DNA of 64,000 nucleotides from an uncultured Clostridiaceae bacterium. GTDB taxonomy: Bacteria; Bacillota; Clostridia; Clostridiales; Clostridiaceae. The DNA is taken from contig CAMJGD010000014.1 in assembly GCA_946405135.1 (NCBI GenBank), positions 1 through 64,000 of the forward strand. Reading direction: 5' to 3'. Shown here piece by piece: positions 51,177 through 60,192 of this stretch (its first letter is position 1; the number at the start of each line of letters is the position of its first letter). The position numbers and the translations under genes were made by a program. The notes beneath the pieces are model-generated. The model saw nothing but the letters and a program-made list of their open reading frames with translations, made no database searches and was not told the origin of the DNA.

Positions 51177-52400
51177 ATGGAAAACCAAGATAAATTCAAT
51201 AGATATAGTGCATTAAAGAATAAATTAAATAGTGAAGATGCCCAGGAATATTACGGAAACTATGGAGAAATAAAATTTAGACAAAACAAAACAAAAAAGA
51301 AGTTAAAATATATATTTAAAGGGGTAACTTTGGTTCTTATTGCAGCGGTATCTGGAGCTGTTTCCGCATCTTATATAATTGAAAAGAAATATTCCCAAAT
51401 GGGTTATAGGAATAATTCTGTAACCTACTCTAACAAAGATGGAGGATGTGCAAACGTAAACTCAAGTGTGCCTAAAAATGATATAAATGCGGTAGCAGAA
51501 GACTTGAGTTCAATCATAGTTGGAGTAAGCACAAAATCTGATGGGTTTTCTAGTGGAGATATAAATAAAAATGTTGGCTCAGGTATCATCTTTGATAAAA
51601 ATGGATATATAGTAACTAATTGTGCATTGGTAGATGAAGCAGAAAAGATATATGTTAAGCTGTCAAGTTGCGGTTCTAAACCTATTAATGCTAAGCTGAT
51701 AGGAGTAGATAAACCTTCAGATCTTGCAGTTATAAAGATAGAGGCAGAAAATCTCCCAGTAGCAAGATTTGCTGATTCTTCTACTGTAAAGGCAGGAGAT
51801 GTGGCTATAGCTATAGGAAATCCACTAGGTGAAGATATTTCAGCAGCTGTAACTGTGGGAATAGTAAGTATTACCAATAGAAAGGTAGAAACTATTGATC
51901 CTAAGACATCTAAAAAAAGCACCTTTAAAATACTCAAAACTGATGCTGCTATAAATTCTTATAATACAGGTGGCGCTTTGTGTAATTCTGTTGGTGAAAT
52001 AATAGGAATCAACAGTTTAAAGCTTAGTCAACAGGATACATCTACAGGAATGGGAATAGCTATTTCCATGAATGAAGCTAAAAATATTATAGACTCTATT
52101 ACAAGTTATGGAAAAGTAAAAAGACCGCACTTGGGATTTGTAGGTCAGAGCATAGTTAATGATAAATATAAAGATATAGAAGGTGTATATGTAAGGGAAG
52201 TTACTCAGGGAGAGTCTTTATCCAATGCAGGAGTAAGACCTACAGATATAATAATAGAACTTGACAATAAAGTAATTAAAAAATTTTCAGATATTCAATC
52301 TGTAATGGAAGAACATAAGATTGGCGATGTAGTAAAATGTAAAATATGGCGAGAGGGTAACGTCATGCAAATGGATATAACTTTGACAGGGGAAAAATAA
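51177..52400 (+). CDS. HtrA-like protein with degenerate catalytic triad (pseudo-protease) and PDZ domain
   Basis: 407 aa, ATG behind TAGGGGGTGCCTT. Cytoplasmic N-terminus, membrane anchor (about 47-68), linker, trypsin-like domain (about 105-290), PDZ domain (about 310-400, HLGFVGQSIVND to GDVVKCKIWREG). The fold signatures are clear: VGSGIIFDKNGYIVTN, SDLAVIKIEA, GDVAIAIGNPLG. At the His site TNxHVV reads TNCALV (A150), and the GNSGGP serine motif reads YNTGGA (T264). Only D182 remains. The protein should not be a normal serine protease. It could act as a chaperone, a peptide sensor or a signalling partner of the adjacent kinase. Confidence 0.88.
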   Translation: MENQDKFNRYSALKNKLNSEDAQEYYGNYGEIKFRQNKTKKKLKYIFKGVTLVLIAAVSGAVSASYIIEKKYSQMGYRNNSVTYSNKDGGCANVNSSVPKNDINAVAEDLSSIIVGVSTKSDGFSSGDINKNVGSGIIFDKNGYIVTNCALVDEAEKIYVKLSSCGSKPINAKLIGVDKPSDLAVIKIEAENLPVARFADSSTVKAGDVAIAIGNPLGEDISAAVTVGIVSITNRKVETIDPKTSKKSTFKILKTDAAINSYNTGGALCNSVGEIIGINSLKLSQQDTSTGMGIAISMNEAKNIIDSITSYGKVKRPHLGFVGQSIVNDKYKDIEGVYVREVTQGESLSNAGVRPTDIIIELDNKVIKKFSDIQSVMEEHKIGDVVKCKIWREGNVMQMDITLTGEK

Positions 52401-52424
52401 ATTTTTATTTAAAAGTTTTATTTT

Positions 52425-52450
52425 AAAGAGACTTAAAAAGTCTCTTTATT
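52425..52450 (+). terminator. Rho-independent terminator
   Basis: AAAGAGACTT and AAGTCTCTTT pair perfectly around a short A loop, followed by T-rich sequence. It ends the two-component/HtrA unit. Confidence 0.85.
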
Positions 52451-52508
52451 ATTTGTATTTTTTAATATATTATATAAAGAGGCAAATCATAATAATGGAG
52501 GAAGTTAT

Positions 52509-53075
52509 ATGTACTTAATAGTAGGACTAGGGAATCCTGGTAAGCAATATGAACATACTCGTCATAATGTGGGTTTTGATTGTATAGATTTTATTTCCAG
52601 TAGGTATAATATTCCTGTAAACAGGACAAAATTTAAAGGTATGTATGGAGAAGGTTTCGTAGAAAATGAGAAAGTTATTCTTTTAAAACCTCTTACATAC
52701 ATGAATTTAAGCGGTGAAAGTGTAAAAGAAATAATGGATTTTTATAAGATAAATAGTGAAAATATAATAGTTATTTATGATGATGTTAGCTTAGATGTGG
52801 GAAGAATAAGAATTAGAAATAAAGGTAGTGCAGGGGGACATAACGGGATAAAAAATATTATATATAATTTAAATACAGACGTATTTCCTAGAATTAAGGT
52901 AGGTGTTGGCCAGCCAACAGAGGAATTAGTTTCCTTTGTATTGGGAAAATTTAGTAAAGATGAAAGAGAAAATTTGAATAAGATTATACAAATTTCATCA
53001 GATGCTGTAGAAGCTATAGTTAAAGATGGGATAAATGAAGCTATGAACAGGTATAATGGGTTTATACTAGGATAA
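52509..53075 (+). CDS. pth: peptidyl-tRNA hydrolase
   Basis: 188 aa, ATG behind AATGGAGGAAGTTAT. Motifs: [18 protein letters not shown] with the catalytic His (about residue 20), [32 protein letters not shown] and GGHNGIKNI. It releases peptides from prematurely dropped peptidyl-tRNA. It lies 29 bases before mfd, as in Bacillus (spoVC-mfd). Confidence 0.96.
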   Translation: MYLIVGLGNPGKQYEHTRHNVGFDCIDFISSRYNIPVNRTKFKGMYGEGFVENEKVILLKPLTYMNLSGESVKEIMDFYKINSENIIVIYDDVSLDVGRIRIRNKGSAGGHNGIKNIIYNLNTDVFPRIKVGVGQPTEELVSFVLGKFSKDERENLNKIIQISSDAVEAIVKDGINEAMNRYNGFILG

Positions 53076-53103
53076 ATGTTAGATTTAAGGCGGTGTATGA
53101 GAG

Positions 53104-56100
53104 ATGAGATTTGAAGGACTTATGGCTCCTTTAAAGGACAGCAGTAAATTCAAAAGTATACTGCAGGATATGAGAGAGGACAGGTATCCCATAGGTATAT
53201 ATGGAATAGCTGAATCATCACGAAGTTATATAACTAATGGAATTTATGAATCTTCAGATAAACCAGTTTTTATAATAAGCCATAGTGATGTAGAAGCTAA
53301 AAACCTATATGAAGATTTATCTCTTTATGTTCCAGAAGTTTACTATTTTCCCACCAAAGAGGTGGTTTTTTATAATATAGATGCCATATCTGGAGATTTA
53401 AGATGGGAAAGGCTTAAAGTTATAAAAGAGATGATAAATAAAGGTAAAAAGATTATAGTAACATCTATAGAGGCTTTTTCACCTTATTATACTCCTATAA
53501 GCCTTTTTAAGGAGTATACCTTTACATATAAAGCAGGGGATACTTTAAATATTCAGGATTTATCACAAAAACTTATTCAATGTGGATATGAAAGAATGGA
53601 AATAGTGGAGGGAAAAGGTGAATTTTCTATAAGGGGTGGAATTATAGATATATATCCACCTACCAGCTCAATGCCCTTTAGATTAGAGCTTTTTGGTGAT
53701 GAAGTAGATTCTATAAGAACTTTTAATGTAGAATCTCAAAGAAGCATAGAGAAAGTAGATAATATTGAGATATTTCCAGCTAAAGAAATAATTCTTTCTG
53801 AGGAAAATATATCAAAGGGATATAATTCTATAAGCAATGACTTACATAATTTTGAAATAAATTCAAAAAATAACAAAGAAATCATTGAAAAAATAAAAAG
53901 TATAGTTTATTATAATCTTGAAAGTCTAAAAGAAAGATGGAGTTTTGAAACCATAGAAAGTTACTTACCATATTTTTTTGAGAAAACCTCAGATTTTTTT
54001 GATTATATTGGGGATAGTATCATAATAATAGATGATAATCAAAGGTGTTTTGGCAAACTAGATAGTGTTTATCTAGAGTTTGAAGAAAGCTATAAATCCT
54101 TTTTACAAAGAGGAGATGTGCTGCCTAGACAAGGAGAACTGCTGGTTCCTAAAGATGACATAATAAATAGTTTTACAAGCAGCAGTTTAATATGCATAAA
54201 TTCAATTATAAAAAATTTTAACAGTCTTCAGCCTGTATCAACTTACAATTTTTCACAGATAACCTCAAGCAACTATCATGGACAACTAGATTTATTAATA
54301 GAAGATATAAAAAATAAAAAAGAACAAGGATACAAAACAGTGATTTTATCAGGTACAAGACCTAGAGGAGAAAGGCTTGTAGACACCTTAAGGGAAAGAG
54401 AAATAGAAAGCAGCTATAAAGATATTATATCTGATATTCAATTTGGAGAGGTAGTAGTTACCTTTGGAAATCAACTAAAAGGATTTGAGTATCCTGAATT
54501 TAAAATATGTGTTATATCAGATAAAGAAGTATTTGGAGAGGCAAAGAGAAAGACTGGAAGAAAGTTTAGTAATAAAAAAGGTGTAGCAAAGATAAAAAGC
54601 TTTGCGGAATTAAAGCCTGGGGACTATGTAGTGCATGTTAACCATGGTATAGGAGTTTATAAAGGTATAAAACAATTAGAAGTTCAGGGACATAAACGAG
54701 ATTATTTAGATATAAGTTATGACAAAGGAGATAAGCTTTATGTACCTGTAGAACAGCTTGATCTTGTACAGAAGTATATAGGTGGTGAAGGTAAACCTCC
54801 AAAAGTAAATAAACTTGGGGGAAGTGAATGGACAAAGGCCAAAAGTAAGGTAAAAAAGTCTATAAATGAAATTGCTGAAGATTTGGTTAAACTATATGCA
54901 GCAAGGAGCACTTTGAAAGGATATAGATTTTCCAAAGATACAGTGTGGCAAAAACAATTTGAAGAGGAATTTCCTTTTGAAGAAACACCAGATCAGATTA
55001 CTTCTCTAGAAGAAATAAAAAAAGATATGGAATCAGATAAACCCATGGATAGACTGCTTTGTGGCGATGTAGGCTATGGTAAAACAGAAGTAGCTATGAG
55101 AGCTGCATTTAAAACCGTAATGGATGGTAAGCAGGTAGCTTTTTTAGTTCCAACTACTATACTTGCTGAACAACACTACAACAATATGGTAAAAAGGTTT
55201 TCAGACTTTCCTATAAAAGTAGATATGATAAGCAGATTTAGAAGTGCAGCACAGCAGAAGGCAACTTTGAAATCTGTAAAGGAAGGCAATGTAGATATAT
55301 TAATAGGTACTCATAGGATTATATCTAAAGATGTACAATTTAAAGATTTAGGTTTGCTGATTATAGACGAAGAACAGCGATTTGGAGTTAGTCATAAGGA
55401 AAAAATAAAAAGTATGAAAAAAAACATAGATGTTTTAACTTTAAGTGCAACACCTATACCGAGAACTCTTCATATGTCACTGACAGGAGTAAGAGATATA
55501 AGTGTAATTGAAACTCCGCCAGAAGAAAGATATCCTGTACAAACTTATGTAGTTGAATATAATGATCAGCTCATAAGAGATGCTATAATGAGAGAAATAA
55601 ATAGAAAAGGACAGGTATTTTTTGTATATAATAGGGTGGAAGATATAAAAAATATGGCAGGTTATCTTGAAAATCTTATACCAGAAGCTAAGATAGGTAT
55701 AGCTCATGGACAGATGACAGAAAGAGAACTTGAAAATGTGATGATAGGATTTATGTCTGGAGAAATAGAAATTCTTCTATGTACTACTATTATAGAAACA
55801 GGTATAGATATACAAAATGTTAATACTATGATAGTTTATAATGCAGATAAAATGGGACTTTCGCAGCTTTATCAATTAAGAGGCAGAGTTGGAAGGTCAA
55901 ATAGAATTGCCTATGCCTATTTTACCTATAAAAAGGATAAAATACTTACAGAAGTAGCGGAAAAAAGATTAAAAGCATTGAAAGAATTTACAGAGCTTGG
56001 ATCTGGATTTAAAATAGCTATGCGAGATTTAGAGATAAGAGGAGCAGGTAATATGATGGGATCTGCTCAACATGGTCATATGGCAGCAGTAGGTTATGAT

Positions 56101-56613
56101 CTTTACTGCAGAATGCTTGAAGATACCGTAAAGCTTATAAAAGGAGAAATTGAGAAAGAACCTATAGAAACCACTGTAGACTTAAAGGTAGATGCATATA
56201 TACCTGAAAAGTATATAGAAGATGAAGTACAGAAGATTGAAGTTTATAAGAAGATTGCAGCTATCGAAAACAAAGAAGATATGATGGATATAACAGAAGA
56301 GCTTGAAGATAGATTTTCAGATATACCTCAGCCAGTATATAATCTTATGAATATTGCTTATATAAGAAGCAGGGGTAAATTACTTGAAATAGAAGAAATT
56401 AAAGAAAAGGATAATGAAGTTATATTCCAGCTTGCTGCTAAAGATAGTTTAAATGAAAAAACTATTAAAGGACTTATGGACAAATATATCAGAAAAATAG
56501 TTTTTAAGTTTGGAGATAAACCTGCATTTGCTTATAAGCTAAGTACTATAAAAAGAGAGGAGATGTTAGAGAGTTTTAAAGATTTATTAGAGTATATGAT
56601 CACACTAAAATAG
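53104..56613 (+). CDS. mfd: transcription-repair coupling factor
   Basis: 1169 aa. Start at the ATG at 53104 after AAGGCGG. UvrB-like N-terminal modules (1-~450), RNA polymerase interaction domain (about 480-560, ELKPGDYVVHVNHGIGVYKG), then the RecG-like translocase with Walker A DRLLCGDVGYGKTEVAMRAA, DEEQRFG (DEEQ box), LTLSATPIPRTLHM, TTIIETGIDIQNVNTMIVYN and QLYQLRGRVGRSNRIAYAY, and the C-terminal TRCF domain. It removes stalled RNA polymerase and recruits UvrA. Complete. Confidence 0.97.
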   Translation: MRFEGLMAPLKDSSKFKSILQDMREDRYPIGIYGIAESSRSYITNGIYESSDKPVFIISHSDVEAKNLYEDLSLYVPEVYYFPTKEVVFYNIDAISGDLRWERLKVIKEMINKGKKIIVTSIEAFSPYYTPISLFKEYTFTYKAGDTLNIQDLSQKLIQCGYERMEIVEGKGEFSIRGGIIDIYPPTSSMPFRLELFGDEVDSIRTFNVESQRSIEKVDNIEIFPAKEIILSEENISKGYNSISNDLHNFEINSKNNKEIIEKIKSIVYYNLESLKERWSFETIESYLPYFFEKTSDFFDYIGDSIIIIDDNQRCFGKLDSVYLEFEESYKSFLQRGDVLPRQGELLVPKDDIINSFTSSSLICINSIIKNFNSLQPVSTYNFSQITSSNYHGQLDLLIEDIKNKKEQGYKTVILSGTRPRGERLVDTLREREIESSYKDIISDIQFGEVVVTFGNQLKGFEYPEFKICVISDKEVFGEAKRKTGRKFSNKKGVAKIKSFAELKPGDYVVHVNHGIGVYKGIKQLEVQGHKRDYLDISYDKGDKLYVPVEQLDLVQKYIGGEGKPPKVNKLGGSEWTKAKSKVKKSINEIAEDLVKLYAARSTLKGYRFSKDTVWQKQFEEEFPFEETPDQITSLEEIKKDMESDKPMDRLLCGDVGYGKTEVAMRAAFKTVMDGKQVAFLVPTTILAEQHYNNMVKRFSDFPIKVDMISRFRSAAQQKATLKSVKEGNVDILIGTHRIISKDVQFKDLGLLIIDEEQRFGVSHKEKIKSMKKNIDVLTLSATPIPRTLHMSLTGVRDISVIETPPEERYPVQTYVVEYNDQLIRDAIMREINRKGQVFFVYNRVEDIKNMAGYLENLIPEAKIGIAHGQMTERELENVMIGFMSGEIEILLCTTIIETGIDIQNVNTMIVYNADKMGLSQLYQLRGRVGRSNRIAYAYFTYKKDKILTEVAEKRLKALKEFTELGSGFKIAMRDLEIRGAGNMMGSAQHGHMAAVGYDLYCRMLEDTVKLIKGEIEKEPIETTVDLKVDAYIPEKYIEDEVQKIEVYKKIAAIENKEDMMDITEELEDRFSDIPQPVYNLMNIAYIRSRGKLLEIEEIKEKDNEVIFQLAAKDSLNEKTIKGLMDKYIRKIVFKFGDKPAFAYKLSTIKREEMLESFKDLLEYMITLK

Positions 56614-56728
56614 AAAATGTAAGTTTAATTGAAGTTTTTAATTATATTTAGTATAATTATATATACGTGTCATAAAATCGATATGTATATATGTAAATAA
56701 ATAGAATAGAAAGAACGGGGGAATAAGA

Positions 56729-57733
56729 TTGAAAAACATTAAAAAGTTAGTAAGTGTTATAATGATAAGTATTTTTACAGTATCTATGGCAGGCTGTAAA
56801 ATGATAGAAAAAACACCAGAAGCTATAAAAAAGAGCCCTGTAGCTAAAATAGGTAAAGAAACTATAACCAGAGGAGAACTAGACGAAAAAATATCTCCTA
56901 TAGTAGATCAGATAAAAGCTACCTATGGAGAAAATTACGAAAACAATCAGGACGCTGTAAAAGTTTTAAATGAGCAGAAAAAATTATTGCTAGATTCTTT
57001 AATTGCAGATAAAGTTTTTATATCAAAAGGTGAACAATTAAAAGTTATACCAGAAAAAAGCAAACTGGATGAAGAAATAAAAAAGAGATATGATGAAGTT
57101 AAAGCTGTATATGGTAATGATGATAAAAAGTTTGAAGAGGCCCTTAAGCAGGCTAAGTTAACAGAGGAAGTATTAAAGGGATACTTAAAAGATCAAATAG
57201 TAACTCAAAAGGTTAAGGAATACATTATTAAAGATGTAAAAGTGGATGATAAAGAGATAGAAAAATTCTATAATGATAACAAAGCTACATTATTTACTGA
57301 AAAGCCAGGAGCTAAGTTAGCTCATATTCTAGTTAAAACAAAAGAAGAAGCTGATAAGATAAAAGCTAAAATCGATAATAAAGAAGATTTCGCTAAACTA
57401 GCTAAAGAATTTGGTACTGATGGTACTAAAGAGACAGGTGGAGTTCTTGAAGAGTTTACACCTTATGACAGTCCAAATTATGATAAAGATTTTATGGAAG
57501 CTGCAAAGAAGTTAAATGAGGGAGAGGTTTCTGCTCCAGTAAAAACTAAATTTGGTTACCATATAATAAAAGCTACAAATGTAGTAAAAGAACCTAAAGT
57601 TCAAAAGCTTGAAGATGTAAAAGAAGAGATAAAAGCACAGATTACAAAAACAAAACAGGACGAGTTGATTAAGAAAACTTTAGAAGATTGGAAAAAAGAA
57701 TTAAAAGTAAAGATTTATGATAAAAATATTTAA
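56729..57733 (+). CDS. prsA: PrsA-like foldase lipoprotein (parvulin peptidyl-prolyl isomerase)
   Basis: 334 aa from a TTG start behind ACGGGGGAATAAGA. Signal peptide with lipobox MAGC (C23). SurA-type N-terminal chaperone region (about 40-185), parvulin domain (about 190-285: GAKLAHILVKTKEEADKI, FAKLAKEFGTDGTKETGGVL, and a FGYHIIKATN end), and a helical C-terminus. Family role: folding of exported proteins outside the membrane. It lies between mfd and spoVT, where Bacillus has no such gene. Confidence 0.92.
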   Translation: MKNIKKLVSVIMISIFTVSMAGCKMIEKTPEAIKKSPVAKIGKETITRGELDEKISPIVDQIKATYGENYENNQDAVKVLNEQKKLLLDSLIADKVFISKGEQLKVIPEKSKLDEEIKKRYDEVKAVYGNDDKKFEEALKQAKLTEEVLKGYLKDQIVTQKVKEYIIKDVKVDDKEIEKFYNDNKATLFTEKPGAKLAHILVKTKEEADKIKAKIDNKEDFAKLAKEFGTDGTKETGGVLEEFTPYDSPNYDKDFMEAAKKLNEGEVSAPVKTKFGYHIIKATNVVKEPKVQKLEDVKEEIKAQITKTKQDELIKKTLEDWKKELKVKIYDKNI

Positions 57734-57761
57734 TATACTATTTAGTTATTAGTATGAAGAA

Positions 57762-57796
57762 ATACACTGGATTTCATTATCTAGTGTGTTTTTTTA
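57762..57796 (+). terminator. Rho-independent terminator of prsA
   Basis: ATACACTGGAT and ATCTAGTGTGT pair (one or two wobbles) and are followed by seven T. Confidence 0.8.
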
Positions 57797-57919
57797 TATT
57801 AATAATAATTTTGGATAATCAAAATAAAAACCTACATTTGTGTATAAAATTTCATATTTGGAAAGATAATATTAATGCAACTAAAATATTAACAAATGTT
57901 ATTTTAAGGAGGGAAAGCA

Positions 57920-58474
57920 ATGAAAGCAACTGGAATCGTAAGACGTATAGATGATCTTGGAAGAGTTGTAATTCCAAAAGAAATAAGAAGAACTTTAAGA
58001 ATAAGAGAAGGTGATCCTCTGGAAATATTTACTGACAGAGAAGGTGGAGTGATATTAAAGAAATATTCACCTATAGGTGAATTAAGTGACTTTTCTAAAG
58101 AGTATACAGAGGCTTTACAACAATCTATTGGGCATATAGTGCTTATATCAGATAAGGATGCTTTTATATCTATAAGTGGAGCTCCCAAAAAAGATTATTT
58201 GGAAAAGAAAATAAGCAATGAATTAGAAAAAGTAATAGATGAGAGAAAGACTGTAATGCTTGGGGAAGGCGGAGGAAAACCTATTCCTCTATACAGCGAT
58301 GAAGAAGTGGCAGATAAGTATTCAGCACAGGTTATATCGCCTATAATAACAGAAGGGGATGCAATTGGAGCCGTTATAATTATATCCAAACAGTCAGGTG
58401 AAAAGTTTGGGGAGCTTCAAATAAAACTAGCTGAAACTGCATCCTCATTTTTAGGCAAACAAATGGAACAATAA
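57920..58474 (+). CDS. spoVT: stage V sporulation protein T
   Basis: 184 aa, ATG behind AAGGAGGGAAAGCA. N-terminal AbrB-type swapped-hairpin (MKATGIVRRIDDLGRVVIPK to EGGVILKKY) and C-terminal GAF-like domain (about 65-180, IGHIVLISDKDAFI to KLAETASSFLGKQM). SpoVT is a forespore regulator that tunes sigma-G genes, including germination genes. Intact and of normal length. Confidence 0.96.
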   Translation: MKATGIVRRIDDLGRVVIPKEIRRTLRIREGDPLEIFTDREGGVILKKYSPIGELSDFSKEYTEALQQSIGHIVLISDKDAFISISGAPKKDYLEKKISNELEKVIDERKTVMLGEGGGKPIPLYSDEEVADKYSAQVISPIITEGDAIGAVIIISKQSGEKFGELQIKLAETASSFLGKQMEQ

Positions 58475-58502
58475 GTGGCAGCAAGTCTGCCATTTGTTGT
58501 TT
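58475..58502 (+). terminator. possible terminator after spoVT
   Basis: TGGCAG and CTGCCA pair around CAAGT, followed by TTTGTTGTTT. Confidence 0.5.
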
Positions 58503-58646
58503 ACCTAAACATTAGGATTATTGACATATTAAATCTATAATATTCAAATAAATAAAAAATAAGTAATAATACCCTTGGGCATTAAATAAGAATAATTAAT
58601 AAAAGTAGTTATTTTTATCATATAATTCTGGGGGTATTATATTATT

Positions 58647-60179
58647 ATGAAAAAGCAATCCTTATTAAAAGGTACAATTATATTAGGGCTATCAGGAATA
58701 ATAGCCAAATTTTTAGGACTCTTTTTTAGATGGCCTTTGATAATGCTTATAGGGGATGAAGGAGTAGGATATTATCAAATGTCTTATCCATTATATATGT
58801 TTTTTATTGCCATATCTTCAGGAATTCCCGTAGCCATATCAAAAATGGTTTCAGAAAAAAATGCTTTAGGAGATAGAATAGGAGTAAGTAAGGTTCTTAA
58901 AGAATCATTAATACTTATGTCTTTTATGGGACTAGGAACTACATGTATACTCTATTTTTTTTCTAAGCAGATAATAGGTTTTTTGAAATGGGATCCTAAA
59001 GCCTATTATTCATTATTAGCCATATCTATTGCACCTATGTTTATTTCTGTGGTAAGTGTTTTTAGAGGCTTTTTTCAAGGATTACAAAATATGAGCCCTA
59101 CAGCTGTATCTCAAATAGTAGAGCAGATAGGAAGAGTGATATTTGGGGTAGGATTAGCTTATATATTGCTTCCAAAAGGTATAGAATATTCAGCAGGAGG
59201 GGCTGCTTTTGGCGCAGCAGCAGGTGGAATATTAGCCTGCATATATCTTCTATTTAAGTATCAAGGTATAAAAAGGGAATTCAATTTTATAAGAGTTAAA
59301 ACGGATGAAAATATATTATGGAATTTAATATATATATCTATTCCAGTGTCCTTGGGGGCTACTGCTGGAACTGTAATGGGGCTTATAGATTCTATATTAG
59401 TACCTCAACAGCTTTTAAAGGCAGGGTTTTCATATAAAGAATCCACCATACTTTATGGACAACTTACTGGCAAAGCTTCAGTGCTAGTGAATTTACCTTT
59501 GACTTTATCTATGGCCTTATGTGCTGCTATAGTGCCTATAATATCTGAAGCCTTTGTATTAAATAGAAAATTTGAAGTAATAGATAAGATAGAAATGGCT
59601 GTAAAAGTATCTATGGTTATAGCATTACCTTCCTTTGCAGGTTTATTTTTTCTTGCAGCTCCTATAATGAATGTAATATTTCCAGGACATGGTGAAGGCT
59701 TTGAAATATTAAAGTATCTATCTATATCCATACCCTTTATAGTATTATCTCAAACAAGCACTGCAGTATTACAGTCTACAGGTAGTTACATTCTTCCTGT
59801 TATAAGCCTTATTATGGGATGTATAATAAAGGTGATTTTAACTTTGTTTTTAGTGCCTATTCCTCATATAAATATTTATGGAGCAGTAATATCTACTATA
59901 TTTGCCTATATATTTTCATCTATAATTAACATGAATGCTTTAAAAAGGAAATTAAATATAGATATCAGCTATTATCAAGTTCTTATTAAACCAGCTTATG
60001 CTTCCACTATTATGATAATAGCGGTAATATATATATATAAATTTCTTTACGGAAAATATAGTAGTGGAATTTCTTGCATACTATCTATATTTTCGGGTAT
60101 TATTGTATATATATTTCTTATTATATTACTGGGAATTTTTAAGTACAGCTATATAAAAGATAAACTTTTAAAAAAATAA
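58647..60179 (+). CDS. spoVB: SpoVB-family polysaccharide flippase
   Basis: 510 aa, ATG 11-15 bases after GGGGGT. About 14 hydrophobic helices of the MOP/MATE superfamily, starting KGTIILGLSGIIAKFLGLFF with the early motif GVGYYQMSYPLYMFFIAISS GIP in helix 2 and the VFRGFFQGLQNMSPTAVSQI block. Corresponds by position to yabM of Bacillus. Family members (SpoVB, MurJ) flip lipid-linked cell-wall precursors, here probably for spore cortex. Followed 13 bases later by mazG. Confidence 0.88.
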   Translation: MKKQSLLKGTIILGLSGIIAKFLGLFFRWPLIMLIGDEGVGYYQMSYPLYMFFIAISSGIPVAISKMVSEKNALGDRIGVSKVLKESLILMSFMGLGTTCILYFFSKQIIGFLKWDPKAYYSLLAISIAPMFISVVSVFRGFFQGLQNMSPTAVSQIVEQIGRVIFGVGLAYILLPKGIEYSAGGAAFGAAAGGILACIYLLFKYQGIKREFNFIRVKTDENILWNLIYISIPVSLGATAGTVMGLIDSILVPQQLLKAGFSYKESTILYGQLTGKASVLVNLPLTLSMALCAAIVPIISEAFVLNRKFEVIDKIEMAVKVSMVIALPSFAGLFFLAAPIMNVIFPGHGEGFEILKYLSISIPFIVLSQTSTAVLQSTGSYILPVISLIMGCIIKVILTLFLVPIPHINIYGAVISTIFAYIFSSIINMNALKRKLNIDISYYQVLIKPAYASTIMIIAVIYIYKFLYGKYSSGISCILSIFSGIIVYIFLIILLGIFKYSYIKDKLLKK

Positions 60180-60192
60180 AGGAGAGACACGT

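Noticed and set aside
57754-57954. 66-codon frame between prsA and spoVT
   Set aside because: It runs through the prsA terminator, has no ribosome site and overlaps the spoVT start in another frame.
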